Positions 42,554 to 54,707 of a DNA stretch of 64,000 nt are shown piece by piece. Position 1 is the first letter of the stretch. Each line of letters starts with the position of its first letter. A model generated the notes under the pieces. It made no database searches, was not told where the DNA came from, and saw only the letters and a program-made list of their open reading frames with translations. The stretch spans positions 382,501 through 446,500 of the forward strand of contig JACVVK020000197.1 of NCBI GenBank assembly GCA_018292915.2. Direction: 5' to 3'. A program made the position numbers and the translations under genes. Origin of the DNA: Batillaria attramentaria (taxonomy: Eukaryota > Mollusca > Gastropoda > Batillariidae).

Positions 42554-42960
42554 CTTGCAGAGCGTCGGTTACAAGAAATTTCTGCTACGGAGATAACATA
42601 ATATCACTCGAACTTGAGCTTGAACCCAGTGGCAAATTTGAACCCACCAGTATACCGTCAGAAATACGTCATTAAAGAATTTCGTGACGTCATTTCTCAG
42701 TTTCGTCAGACCGTCAGACTTGAATGAATACCCAATCATTCTGTGGCTCCAAAGATCATCTTTCGCACGAACGCCTTGATCCATCTTTCCCCTATTTCCT
42801 GTCTTCAAGAAGGCGCGATCTGGGCAATTCCTGGACACATACCATCTCAGTTACAGACAGCCCAGATGTCGGTCGGCCAATATGCGGGAAAAAGCCTGAA
42901 AGACTTCATTGACTAGTTTGTGGCCTGTGGTCAACTCTAATAGCCCGGCAAAGGATCACT

Positions 42961-43443
42961 ATGATGGCTGCCGTCCTGAGAAACAAGAAGGCGGTTTGTC
43001 AGCTCGCTGCCTCCGTCTACAACACCACGTTTCATGGACCCAACATACTGGCCGGGGTTGCCCATAAGACCGACAGTCTTAGCCCACCGCGACCACACTG
43101 TGCAGACAGTCGGAAGCGTACAGTACAGGCACACTCGTTCAGGTCGCCTCTCCTTCTGCAGCGCCGACACGTCATAGTGAGAACAATGCCGACTGTGGAG
43201 GAACGGGTGATGAAGCTCCTGAAGAAGTTCGAGAAGATCGACGAGAATGAGCTGAGCCTGCACAGTCACCTCCTCAACGACCTTGGCCTTCACAGCATGG
43301 ACCACGCGGAGCTGATGATGCTCCTGGAAGAGGAGTTTGGGTGTCATATTTCGGACAAGGTGTCAAAGGACCTGATGCACCCGCATGACATAGTCGACTT
43401 TATTTCGAAATTGGGCCGACGTCCCCCTGCCAAGCCAAATTAA
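42961..43443 (+). CDS. Mitochondrial acyl carrier protein-like, intronless (NDUFAB1-related)
   Basis: An uninterrupted 160-codon frame. Residues 1-75 are basic, Ser-rich and lack acidic stretches, as in a mitochondrial targeting peptide. Residues 77-150 match mitochondrial ACP (VEERVMKLLKKF, NDLGLHSMDHAELMMLLEEEFG, DIVDFISKLG). Ser112 corresponds to the phosphopantetheine-bearing serine, but the preceding Asp of the usual DSL motif is His111 and the following Leu is Met. ACP supports mitochondrial fatty-acid synthesis and is a complex I subunit. The lack of introns suggests a retrocopy, although no poly(A) tail is visible. The open frame and conserved helices argue that it is expressed. Confidence 0.85.
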   Translation: MMAAVLRNKKAVCQLAASVYNTTFHGPNILAGVAHKTDSLSPPRPHCADSRKRTVQAHSFRSPLLLQRRHVIVRTMPTVEERVMKLLKKFEKIDENELSLHSHLLNDLGLHSMDHAELMMLLEEEFGCHISDKVSKDLMHPHDIVDFISKLGRRPPAKPN

Positions 43444-43847
43444 TGAAAGCCACCTTACACATCATTGCAGAAAGCCACTGTCCTGTTGGAGACGTCAGTC
43501 GGAAGTGTGCGTTCAGAAAGGACACTCGAAGAACATAGACGATTCTTACCACTGTGGGCTGTGGAGATGTTTGAAATGAGCAGTCTCTGTACTGCCATAA
43601 GCATTGGACATTGTAAACCGTGCTAGTGCAACTTGTTACTTCCTGTGTCTGTACGGAAGCAGCATTGATGACACTCGCTTATATTGCGTGTTTACCTGTT
43701 ACATTGTAACGATGGTACAGTGTCAGCCAGAAACCTCTCTCTCTCTCTCTCTCTGTTTTACCAATGGACGGCCTATACTCACGAGTAAAAACTTTACAAA
43801 ACAATCCGTTAAAGGAGGTAACCAACCTCTCTCTCTAAAAGCCCACC

Positions 43848-43915
<68 letters not shown>

Positions 43916-46309
43916 TTCCCCCATTGCTGTCTTGGCCATAGTAATTAACTACTAGAGATGATAAATGTTATGAGTGAATGGAACTGAACAGTTAACTTGA
44001 TGAATGATTCCACTCCAAGCTGCATGACGGTCTGGATGCGATTTGTCTCAATTTCCGTGTCATAATTCTCCATGAGGACGAGACACAGGATCTCATCTGG
44101 CGTCCATCCTGGGGAGACTGGTGATGGAGTTTGTCGTGGCTACAAGGGCGAATTTCAAATGGGGAGGGAAGGAGGACTATGATTTTTTCCCATAAGCTTT
44201 GATATGTCTCCAAGAAGCCTGTGGTAGCATTTCTCCTTGTTCCGTTAAGGCATAAATTGAACAATACAGGTGAGAGGAACTGCATCTATTCCACGTTATA
44301 AGGGTACCGAGTCTGTCACAGCTGTGTTGACTGCTATGCTTGGCCGGTGACATGTACAAACTTAATTCTACAAACTTCACCCCACTCAACATCCTCTTGT
44401 TTGAAAGTCAGTGAGGAAAAGACGTGTTGGAGTGCGGAATAAATTAAATTGCAAAGTTAAAGACTCGTTAAATCTTTCACAGTCCTCGTTTAGTCTCCCC
44501 TCCCCCCCTAAAAACATCAAGCGAACAAACAAACAAAACACCCAAACAACAACAGCAACAAACATACATACAAACAAAAATAAAATCCTCAAAACACCGC
44601 ACACCACACCACCACCACCACCACCACCACCACCACCACCGCTACAATCCATCAGAATACGATGAAACTCTTTGATACGTCAAGGGACGTAGAGGGGAAA
44701 ACTGGCATCCCCAGACAGTGAAAGTACTATCAATGACACATCGCGCACCAAAGCAATAAATAAGACATTAGGCCGGTCACTAAAAGAGAGAAGCGAATAC
44801 AGAAACATGGCAGGCTGTCTGCGACAAGGAACACTGGCTAAACGTTCCTCATCCACCAGGCCAGACAAAATGAAGGGAGCGTGTTCAAGGGAGATTAGAA
44901 TCGTCTTAGGGTTGTCTCCTCCTGCGATTTACGTCACATTTCATTATCATGAGGGCATGTCTGATGACGTTGGAGAAGTCTGTAGACGCCATTACGACCG
45001 CCATCACGTGACTTTACAGCCACAACCCTGTCAAATGTAGTTAGGTCCATAGTTAATTACTTTAGGGGCAATTTTTATTGCTGTAGGAAGGAGAGAGAGA
45101 CAGAGAGATGATTTTACCAGGACAAATATGCTATGCGTATTAAAGGCTAAATTTCTGACGAGAAATCATCGGCTAAGGAAGGGAACTGTCAGAACGTTCA
45201 TCTCCCTCCTTGCATATAACTGAAGACATGTTTCACACGGGTAGCAGTGTTGGAATCTCAAGATAAATTTTGCCCGTTACAGAAAACGCCATTCCTATCC
45301 TAGGAAAACAACTAAACAAACAGACAAACATGGGGGTGATCCCCCTTGAACGTTTGAATCTGCACCGTGAAAGTCAGCCATATTTAAAGAAAAAAAGTAA
45401 GATTGTCGGCTGACAAACGCACCATCCGTCACAACACACTGGCCCATAACTTGCAGACTAATTATTCTTGGCTTCTTGTTTTGTTTTGTTTGTTGGTTGT
45501 TGTTGTTGTTGTTGTTGTTGTTTTTCATATTTAGCCAGTGTTGCCACTCAGAGTTCCTGAATAGTGTGCATCATTGCAGCCTGACTAGAGCTATGTCATC
45601 ATTAGTAAGAGAGAGAGAGAGAGGGAGAGAGAGAGAGAGAGGGGGGGGGGTTGTAATCGATAGCAGCTAGGATTCCTACCTGCTTAAAACTACAGCAGTC
45701 ATTTCCGCGTCTGCGAGGCCACGGGGTTATTCAATTTTCCCGGAGAATGGAGGTGAATGGGAAAAAACGTCTTAACTGTTGAGGAATTGTTCCGGGAAAG
45801 TCGTGCCAGAGAAAATCAGTGGGAGGAAAAGGTCAGCTGGATTCTGGATTTGGAATTGGACGAGCGGCTAGCAGTTTTAACGACTGTCGATCTTCAGCCA
45901 AACAACAGAAACGAATATATAGCTGCTAAGTCTTGTACAGTTCTTCACAAGCCCTGAAACGACAAACGAAAATGGTCCTGACAAACATAGGAACAGTCAC
46001 GAACTGAAAGACGACACTGGCAAAACTTCTGGCACTTGAGTGCGAATGGACTTTTTCAGAGTGCAGAGTGGCTATTTTGCACTGTACTGCAGCTGAACTT
46101 GAAAAGGAAAAATAACAAGAAGGTGAAGGAAATTGATGTGCGATTCGTGAATCTCGTACCAAGGGTAATTTGGCGGGCCGAGTGTGATTAGGTGTAGAAT
46201 TGTAACGATCGACTGAGCTGAATAAGCCGTGGTGTGTAATTGTTGCTGTCTGATTGATTTGACAAACCAGGGAGAATTGTCATCAGGTCAAGTGAAGTGC
46301 TAGTATGGG
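43444..46309. other. Non-coding host sequence
   Basis: Downstream of the ACP-like gene there is no further gene I can support. Contents: (CT)n near 43736-43753, (AC)n at 43852-43913, (CAC)n near 44607-44640, (GTT)n near 45497-45520 and GA-rich sequence near 45607-45650. A possible 66-codon frame at 45757 has no splice or family support. Confidence 0.5.
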
Positions 46310-46485
46310 AGGGGGGGTGGGTGTTTGGGGGTTTAACGTCCTTTTCCACCACATAGGGTGATGTCAAAGACGGGGCAACGATGAAAAGGCCAGCACAAAT
46401 ATTTGGCCCCAGCCGGGATCGAACTCACGACGCGAGCATTAGAAGTCCAACGCTCTACCATTCGGCCACCCCGGCTCCCCGCTAG
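46310..46485 (-). mobile_element. Family A SINE, minus strand
   Basis: Mirror image of the 18949 copy: complement of the GGACGTTAAACCCCC tail at about 46322-46342, then GACGGGGCAACGATGAAAAG, and a tRNA-like head with GGGATCGAACTCACGA and TCTACCATTCGGCC. The whole copy is well preserved, so it is probably one of the younger insertions. Confidence 0.8.
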
Positions 46486-46589
46486 TATGGGATTAAGGCT
46501 GGAAGAAATGTTAAGATCAATGAGTGAAACAACGAGAACAAAGAAAGAAAGTTTATTACTTTATTTTATTGTAATTTACTCTGTCACTA

Positions 46590-47175
46590 ATGAATATTGT
46601 TTCATTCTGTTCCGTTCTGTGTACCGTTCTGGTCTCTGTTCTGTTCTGTTCTATGTTTTGTTCTCCGTACGGTATTCCGTTCTGTTCTCTTTTCTGTATT
46701 CCGTTCTGTTCTCTGCTCTGTTCTCTGATCTGTTCTCCGACGGTTCTCTTCTCCGTTCTGTATTCCTTTATGTTCTCTGTTCTGTTCTCTGTTTTGTTCT
46801 TCGTTCTGTATTCTGTTTTCTTTTCTGTATTCCTTTCTGTTCTCCCTTCTGTATTCCGTTTTGTATTTCGTTCTGTTCTCTGTTCTGTTCTCCGTTCTGC
46901 TCTCCGGTCTGTTCTCCGTTCTGTATTCCTCAGTTCTGTATTCCGTTCTGTATTCCTCAGTTCTGTATTCCGTTCTGTTCTCCGTTCTGTTCTCCGTTCT
47001 GTATTCCTCAGTTCTGTATTCCGTTCTGTTCTTTGTTCTGTTCTCTGCTCTGTTCTCCGTTCTGTTTTTTTTTATCGTTTTGTTCTCTGGTCTGCGTAAA
47101 AATGATTTGCCCTGCTCTCAACGGATTTACTTTACTTTACTGTACTTTACTGTACTTTACTGTACTGTACTTTGG
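46590..47175. repeat. Degenerate (GTTCT)n / (GTTCC)n tract with TTTAC(TGTAC) end
   Basis: About 500 bases of CTGTTCT, CCGTTCTGTATT and similar words, pyrimidine-rich on the plus strand. It ends in repeated TTTACTGTAC. The long plus-strand ORFs over it encode only Phe/Cys/Ser/Val repeats and are artefacts. Confidence 0.85.
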
Positions 47176-47503
47176 ACATAAGAAGGTCTCAAGCCAAAGG
47201 CTTACGCCGTAATGTTCCTACACAAATCGATTTCTCCAGAATATGTCACCTCTCTCCGAACTACAAAAAAAAAAACTCAATCTTTCCCACACACATACAG
47301 TTATTCAGGGTTTGCCGGAGAGTAACAGCGCACGAAGAAACCAATATCAAGACCGACTGTGGATTTCCCCCGAGATCCCAATCCCCTCTCCTATATTTTG
47401 CTCGTTGTCGTGTAGAACGTCTTGCGGAACGAGCATTATCGGAGTGTACAGATCTAATCACACGCTTATTGTCCGCGGCGGGGTCTGACCGTCTCTTGTT
47501 CGC

Positions 47504-47541
47504 CATCGTCCTCTGACGTAGCTTCCGGCGGCGCGTGCGCA
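47504..47541 (-). promoter_or_regulatory. NRF1 + ETS + CRE promoter cluster with adjacent ATG
   Basis: On the minus strand a perfect NRF1-type site (TGCGCACGCGC, 47531-47541) is followed by CCGGAAG (ETS) and TACGTCA (CRE half/near-palindrome). An ATG in a fair Kozak context (GACGATGGCG, ATG at 47504-47506) follows. The trio is typical of CpG-rich animal housekeeping promoters. The frame from this ATG (MANKRRSDPAADNK...) stays open to 47261, but no donor site or family is clear. Confidence 0.45.
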
Positions 47542-48452
47542 GTCTAATCACAGCGTGGAACAATACCCTCCGACGGGTGGCGGGTAATAATGACGGAGTG
47601 GCAAGGCGGACAGAAAGCACTGAGAGAGTTAACCCCCATGATTTCCCCCATTACCAAACTCTATCTATCTTCTGATACGTTCACTAACTGGTCCGCGCCT
47701 CCGTGGTGATTGGAAGAATAGCAAAATACGGGCCGGTTTCCGTGTAGGATATTCTCCCGTCCAGTTGTTCTTTGTAAACCATCTTTTGTCTTGTTATTGG
47801 AGGGGGATTAGCATTGCTTAACCGGTTTAGTGTGGGACTACGAGATCGGATGGTGTAGTGTTCGAATCCTGACAGGTGGGAGGGGTACGCGTGCACGGCT
47901 GTTAATGAGCTGTCACATATTTCTTTTATTATTATTATTATTATCATTATTATTATTTAGTTTGAGTTTGAGTTTGGTTTTGGTATGTTTTGGGGCGTCT
48001 GTTACACGCTGGCGCCATGACCGGTAATTTCTCTCCGCAATTGCAACCGTTTGCGTTGCCTCCCTTTAGAAAGTTTTCTTTCCGCGGTTTGAAACAAGCT
48101 GTCAATCTTTCGCCATTAACACCCTTTTTGATGCACTGGCCAAGTTTTTGCACGTTTCCCTCTCCCCTACTAACACAATTACAAACGACAGTGCACGGCT
48201 GAAGTCTGGGCATCGCATTCCTTCACAAAATCTCGCCTTGGATCGACCCGATATCGCTAGATCCCCACCTCCTGCCCTTAGTGCCCGACCCCACCGGCCC
48301 TGACCCCCGGGGGAGTGATTGATTTATTGGTCTATCGAATCGCGCTGTGTACCGGGGCCTCGCTTGGCCTGATGGGAAGGGTGTGTTATTACACTGGGAG
48401 ACTCCGCCGCAGCGAACTGCCCGCGAAAGATGGAAGCCGACAGGCAGGCAGT

Positions 48453-48483
<31 letters not shown>

Positions 48484-48875
48484 GCGGTAGTGATTTAAAG
48501 TTTTCCTTGTAAAGTATCTTCTCTTCTTCCGACTTGTTTTCTTTTCCTTGTCCTTTCTATTCCAGCGAGAGAAAAATACTCGGCCATCCATTCTGCAACG
48601 GTTAGCGCCGATTTCGATCGATCAGCATTTTTTTTCTGCCTTTGAATTCGGATTTCAAATTTCCTTCTTGCCTGTGCTGGCAAAATCACAGGACATTAAA
48701 GCGAGGAAAAATTACATTTCCTTTCCATGATTACCTTTCTTACACCGCACCGTGAAATTAACCCACGGTTTTTGGAAACGGAGTTTTTGACCTTTTTCGT
48801 TAGAGTTACATCCCTTTTTCACATAACTCTTTTCGCTGAAAAGGAGTTTTTTTGTCATTATGATTTTTGTCAGGG

Positions 48876-49090
48876 ATGGGTCAGGGGAATCGATTTCAGA
48901 CAAAATACTTTTTTCCAAGAAAAATAGTAACAGGTGTTTACTGTTATTATGTTTAGTCAGGGATGGGTCAGAGGAATCGATTTTCAGGACAAAATACTAT
49001 CCCCCCCCCCCCACCCCCAACAAAAAAAGTAAAATATATACATATATATAAAATAATAGTAACATGTGTTTACTGTTATTATGTTTAGGA
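48876..49090. repeat. Duplicated segment, about 85 bp, 2.5 copies
   Basis: GTCAGGGATGGGTCAG..GAATCGATTT and CAAAATACT occur at about 48876 and 48956. ATAGTAACA.GTGTTTACTG followed by TTATTATGTTTAG occurs at about 48928 and 49055. Confidence 0.8.
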
Positions 49091-49154
49091 GAATGGCACA
49101 GCCAGTTGGCACGCTGAGCTATAAACGTTAGCAAATTTGGATTAATTGGCATCA

Positions 49155-49168
49155 GCGTGCGTGCGTGC

Positions 49169-49231
<63 letters not shown>
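49155..49231. repeat. (GC..GT)n microsatellite
   Basis: GTGC tetramers run into pure GT. Confidence 0.95.
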
Positions 49232-49233
<2 letters not shown>

Positions 49234-50654
49234 GTTGTTGTTTGCCCCCCCCCCTCCCCCCTGGATTTCAGCAGCTTACAGTTTGCTGTGTGGCATGATT
49301 GTTGTGTTTTGTCGTGTGTTTGTTGAAGTGTTATTTTCCGCCTCGGTGAGCTTTGTTTTCTGTAGGGAAAAAACGGAAACAAAAAGTCAACAGAAACGTG
49401 TCAGGAAGCTTTTACACTCCTCTCCCGTGACAAAGGAGACATGTTGGACGGGCACTGTCCTCGTCAACACACTCTCACCTACACTTCTCCTGCACTGCCT
49501 TAGCACGGGGGGTAGTCAAAATGGCGGGAGTTTTTACGGTGCGACTTAGATTTGACAGTTTTGACTCTCAGGTGTTCTCAGATAAAACCACATGTGAGAA
49601 ATGTGAGCATACACGCGTGCTGATATGGTCGTGCCGTCAGTGTAAGGTCACTCACCCTCTGAATGATAATTCGTCCCCTTCTTGAAGCACACCCGGCGAT
49701 AAAAATGCAATGCAGTCAACGGTAGCATCGTGTTTTTCCCCATTTTTAATTGTAAGTAGCACCGGAAAAACTCTCTAGATTTCTTTTTTATTTTTAACAC
49801 CATAACAAGTATAATAAGATAAACAGAGAAATACGGAACTGATAAACACATAGATGAAGTAATAAGAAAAATACCCCAATAGCAACAGACACGCAAAACT
49901 AAAGTAGGAAAAGAAAAAGCAACACACTGTATCTGCAGATACGTAGACAAAGATAATTATGTACAGTTTAATAATAATAATAATAATCATGCATTCCTAC
50001 ATTTATATACATACACAAAATAGAAACACACACTTATACGTACAAACATACATGTATATTCATATAGAGGCCAAAGGACAAGCATGCTAGAAATGTGAGG
50101 TACTCACTAGATTTCTGTTTTTCGGTGTGAAGGAAAGGGGTCACTGATTCACCAACCAGTAAACGTGTTTCACCAACACGTCCTACAAGCTAAACTCACA
50201 TTTCAAACATATTGCCTTTACCTGGGAGCGTTTGGACTAGCAGCAGCAAAAACAGCAAAAACAATAACAACCAACAAACAAACAAATAAAACCCGCAATC
50301 TTGATTCAAGCCGTGACAGTTTGACCTAGAGCCCCGGGCGCTGTGTCGGTGGGTTCGGCCTCAAACTGAGGGCCGCCGGTCCGCCATCAGCGGTCTGCCA
50401 TCGGCACTCCGGAAGAAAATCTGAAAAACAAATTTGAAGAAGAGAGTGGATGCTGGCGTTTGAATACTGCTGGGACACATTCCTCTTGTCGTCATAGTGA
50501 GCAAAGAATGGAGGCTGCTGGGTATTGTTGTGGGGGACACGTGGGACAGCGCGAAGCCAGCGGACGGGGGGGAGGGGGGGGGGATACGGGGATTTACCAT
50601 GCGATGAGGTTTTAAGTCCGACTGGGGTGTTTGCGGCTGCTGGGTGTTACATCT

Positions 50655-50688
<34 letters not shown>

Positions 50689-50802
50689 GCCCCCCCCCCC
50701 CCCTTTCCATTTTCACCAATGCCCCCATCAAACATTTCTAATACCATTTTTAATGTCTGTTTTTCCACCCAACCCCCCTCACCCTCTCCCCCCACGCACC
50801 CA

Positions 50803-50834
<32 letters not shown>

Positions 50835-51247
50835 CCCGCCCCCACAAACTCCTCCCATGTCCGACGGTGACAGAACTGAAACATTTCTAATGCCATTTCT
50901 GTTTTCCAGCGTCAGCTGTGTGTGTGGAGTTTGCCCAAGTCAGCTGCACCGGAAATATCGACATGTCGCCACCGCTCTTCTTCGTCATGATGACGTCACG
51001 AATGCTGGGAAACTTCAGATCAGCCGCGGATTGTGCGTGTATGTGTTATTCCTCTTCCTTCAATTTCCTACACAGATAACCAGCCAGTATGTGTTTAATA
51101 GAACGGACCAAACACTCCGTTGCACCATGACTTCTTTGGAATACTGGCCTCATCCATCGAGATCCAGCGAGACTTAGATCAGCGTGTCTAGATCCAGGCG
51201 GAGCTCGTCGGTGACGCGGTGAGGACGTCACACGTCAACAGCCAATC

Positions 51248-51422
51248 ATGTTTGTTCCTCATGCGCGCGTGCACATCTCGGGCGTGCCCCACCAGCGGGG
51301 CAGTATCGGCAAGAAGAGGCTCAAAGCGGCCAGAAGGAGAGTGGGCATTCGGGAGATTCTGCGCATGCCATGTCTCACGCCCACCATCTTTGTCGTCTTT
51401 CTGGGGCTGCTGGTACTGGCAG
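51248..51422 (+). CDS. TMEM200-like gene, exon 1
   Basis: The ATG at 51248 opens 58 codons plus one base, ending CTGGCAG before a GTCAGT donor. It encodes a basic cytosolic N-terminus (KKRLKAARRRVGI) and most of the first transmembrane helix (TIFVVFLGLLVLAG). Upstream in-frame sequence gives no better start. CCAAT and a CRE-like GACGTCAC lie within 30 bases 5'. Confidence 0.8.
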
Positions 51423-51750
51423 GTCAGTGGAAAAGGACGACTTTTCTTCTTCTTTCTCCTTTGTTTCTTCTTCTGTCCTTCCTTCTCGTTCTTCTTATCC
51501 TCATCCCTTCCTTCTCTTTCTTCTTCTGATTTTTTTTCTCTTTGTATGTTTCGCTGTTGTTCTCAAGGCCAGCAGAAGAGAGTGTGTTGTATTCAGAGCT
51601 GTACCAAATCCTACAATAGAGTATTATGAACATACAGGCGCTATCACAAGCGAAACTACTTCACAACAAAAAAATATCTTATTTGAAACCGTGTCATCAT
51701 AGAACTGGCGTCTTTCTAAGTTTGATTGCTTCTTTCTCTTCTCCCACCAG

Positions 51751-52056
51751 GCGGCGCTGGTATGTGTGTGCTGGGCTACATTCCGGACAAGGTCACGACC
51801 TTGAGCGAGGACGGGAACACGACCACCGTTACCATGGTGCCGCGCGACGCTCGTTACTACGCAACCAAGAGCCTGAGCTACACGGGTCCGATCCTGATGG
51901 GGTGCGGCTTTTTCGCTATCATCGTGTCGTGTGTGTTGTACTGTGAGATCGTGGATCGTTACGCCGTCCTCATGCCCAAGAAACCGGACAAGACGGTCAA
52001 GCGACAGGACCTCATGGAGATGATCCTGGGCGACTTCAAGAAGTCCTACTTCAGGG
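51751..52056 (+). CDS. TMEM200-like gene, exon 2
   Basis: The acceptor CTTCTCCCACCAG ends at 51750 and the donor GTACGT starts at 52057. Phase 1 at both ends matches exons 1 and 3. It encodes the end of helix 1 with the family-typical MCVLGYIPD, a short extracellular loop with one NTT sequon, helix 2 (YTGPILMGCGFFAIIVSCVLY), and a charged juxtamembrane segment. The two-helix layout and the VLGY.P and GP.LMG.G motifs match vertebrate TMEM200A/B/C. The function of that family is poorly known. Confidence 0.82.
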
Positions 52057-52238
52057 GTACGTTCTGCACGAGAGAGAGAGAGAGAGAGAGAGAGAGTGTG
52101 TGTTTTGAGGTGTAACGTCTTTTGTCCACACAGACAGCAGTACATCGAAAGCTGAAGTTCCCCCATGTTGGGGGAAAAAACATCTTATCATAATTTCCAA
52201 ATAAAAGAGGTCCCAATCGGACATTTGAAATCATCCTG

Positions 52239-52338
52239 AAACTCCCAATTACCAAGGCTTACATCACTCATGTTTCCCCAGCCTCACAAACTCCCAATTA
52301 CCAAGGCTTACATCACTCATGTTTCCCCAGTCTCACTT
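52239..52338. repeat. 49-bp tandem duplication
   Basis: ACTCCCAATTACCAAGGCTT starts at 52241 and 52290, followed in both copies by ACATCACTCATGTTTCCCCA. Only one base differs near the end. Confidence 0.9.
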
Positions 52339-52483
52339 TACAAGCTGACTAACACATCTGTAAGTGTTTACTTACTTCTCCCCGGGTGCAAAGAGCCAAA
52401 GACCTGCAGTGTTATCACATCATCAGAAGGCAGACTATCGGCCGACACATTTCCTGTGAAACCCCGTGTTGAAAATATACACG

Positions 52484-53200
52484 CGCTGTGACCATAGACT
52501 TTTACCTGATCTGATTGGCCAAGATTCTCGGCTCTGTGCATGAATCTGATGGCGATAAGTCAAAATGCAGTTATTTCACTGTCTAAGACATGAAGTGTTG
52601 GTGTAAGAATGAAGCCTGTCATGTATGGATGGAAGTGTGACATGCTGTGAGTATAGATGTTTGCATGATCAGTTTGGCCCGACTGCTGTGTGCTTGTAAA
52701 GATAAAACTGACAGCGATAATCATGTCAAACTATAGTCATTAGTCTCCACTGAACGAATGAGATGCTGGTGAAAGGATGCAGCATGTGGGGAAAGTATAG
52801 CATGCTGGGAGCAGAGATATTTGCTTGAATAACGTTGATAATGATGCGGTGGAAGTGTATGCTTGTCAAGATGAAACAGATAGCGCTGAGTCAAAGTGTA
52901 CTCATCAATCTCTTCGGGATCCCATGTTGGTTTACGAAAGTTTCTCGTGCGAGAAACGTTTGACATGCTGTGAGCATCGATCTTTTCCTGATCAGTTTGG
53001 CCAAGATTCTGTATGCTTGTAAAGATGACTGAAGCTGATAATGGTCATCGGGTCAAAATGTAGGCATTACTAACTAGGGGGATAAGTTGACGAATACAGT
53101 TTTGGGGGAAGTATGTGCTCGTAGGTCTTTGCCTGATGACTGTCGAACGTGTTCTGTGCCTGCCAAAATGAAACTGATAGCATGAAGTCAACGTGTGGTC
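52484..53200. repeat. Degenerate repeat of about 160 bp, 4-5 copies
   Basis: GCTGTGA.CAT.GA..TTT.CCTGATC..TTGGCC-like blocks recur near 52485, 52643, 52804 and 52966, and weakly near 53113. They are followed by GTGC/TATGCTTGTAAAGAT and GATAGCG.T...TCAAA. An old, diverged tandem array. Confidence 0.75.
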
Positions 53201-53691
53201 ATTCCTCTCCGAGGAATACGCGTGGTCTTACGCGGAGATCTGGGCTAGAATGTGGAGGAGTCGTGAGAGACTTATGGAAAGGTTAACGAGAGGATTACAC
53301 GATTTCAAAAAACGAAAAGCTCTTCCAGCGAAGCAATAAGAAGATGGATGAAGGAAGTGTCCCAAACTTTCTCCAGCTTTGCAGAGATTTCGTGTGCTTC
53401 AAAAAGTTGAAATGGATTTTTTTCCCCGAGTGAAAACTGACGCATTTTGTCGAAGGAGAAGTCACCGCGGATTGTGGATTGAAAGCCTTAGCGAAGTCGG
53501 AGCGCAAATCTCGACAACGAAATGCGTCTGCCCAGTTGTTCTTCGCTCCTACATCGTCAGTCACTCACTTTCAGGTGCCAAGCAAAGTGTGTGGTTCTAG
53601 TCAACCTTTCAAAAAAGCCATGGCCTTAGTGAGTCAAATTAGTCTAAATTTACAAGTACGCACTAGCATAACTGATTATATAGCGCGTGCG

Positions 53692-53700
53692 CACGCACAC

Positions 53701-53758
<58 letters not shown>
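53692..53758. repeat. (AC)n microsatellite
   Basis: ACGC/ACAC mixture passing to pure AC. Confidence 0.95.
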
Positions 53759-53760
<2 letters not shown>

Positions 53761-54707
53761 CTTCCCCAGAGCTCTTTGTGGTTAAGCTCCGTCATGCTAT
53801 GTCTATTATCACCAGCAATTATATCCCTCCGCCACTTAGACCGCCCCCTAGCGGTGTCACGACTAGGTGCAGCTGTCAGGGCCGATAACTACACGTCATA
53901 CAAGCTTCCTGTTATCGCCTTACATCGCGCGATGTGACGGTTAGCTCCCCTCTGACAACCTGAACGAGGCTAAAACCGGTCATTACATCACGTGTCCGCC
54001 CGCTATTTTTCAGATAAATGTCGTCTGCTCCACGTTCACGTGCGCTCACACCCCTACTGGTGTCATTTGAGGCGTGCGTATCTCGTGGTAATTATTGGCC
54101 TGACTACAACTAGTGCTGAAATGACCACTGTCGTATGGTTTTGGCGGCACCGTACTTCTGAACACTATTCAATGCAGACAGACTGACAGGTCGGCCACAT
54201 TTGATTAATCCTTGGTCGTGATGGACAAGCTACACAAACAGGCCCAGCTCACAAGGCCAGGGAAACATGCAAAGTTCAGAGTCCTGTCGCAGCTTGGATT
54301 CGATCCCACGCCGCCAACAGACAAAAGGACAAACATACTGAACCACCCACCGTCCCCATTCTCTCTTGGAAAATGTTCGCTTACACGTAACAGGACTGTG
54401 AAACCAGTTACAAAAACTCCACAAGTGACGTAATGATTATGATTATGTTATCCGTGTCCATGCTACACGCCGTAAGAGTACCGACAGTGATATTGCACGT
54501 GGGAGGTTCTGCCAGGGACAGGACCGAAAATTGGTAACGCAAACGGAAAATGTACTTCTAGTTGCAAACAGCACAACTGTTGGTTCTCAGAAGATGCGAG
54601 AGTGTAACGGATATGCTCCCAATTGTCATCATTCATTTCTTTGGGAAACAAGATCAAAATTATAGGTCAGTGAGACAGAGAGTATACTAGGTTATTCTAT
54701 ACCGTAT

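Larger units (their letters stand above)
47542..51247. other. Non-coding sequence and 5' flank of the TMEM200-like gene
   Basis: Contains (TTA)n near 47926-47960, a duplicated segment at 48876-49090, (GC/GT)n at 49155-49231 and CT/GA-rich blocks near 50660-50835. YY1-like AAAATGGCGGG lies near 49519-49529. A perfect CRE (TGACGTCA) is at 50991-50998. GGACGTCACA and CCAAT lie just upstream of the ATG at 51248 and are plausible promoter parts. Confidence 0.5.

Noticed and set aside
45757..45957. 66-codon frame with acidic helical composition
   Set aside because: The start codon is not in a good context and no donor, acceptor or homologue is recognised.
46403..47212. 269- and 169-codon Phe/Cys/Ser/Val-rich ORFs resembling membrane proteins
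   Set aside because: They are translations of a degenerate pyrimidine-rich pentamer repeat.
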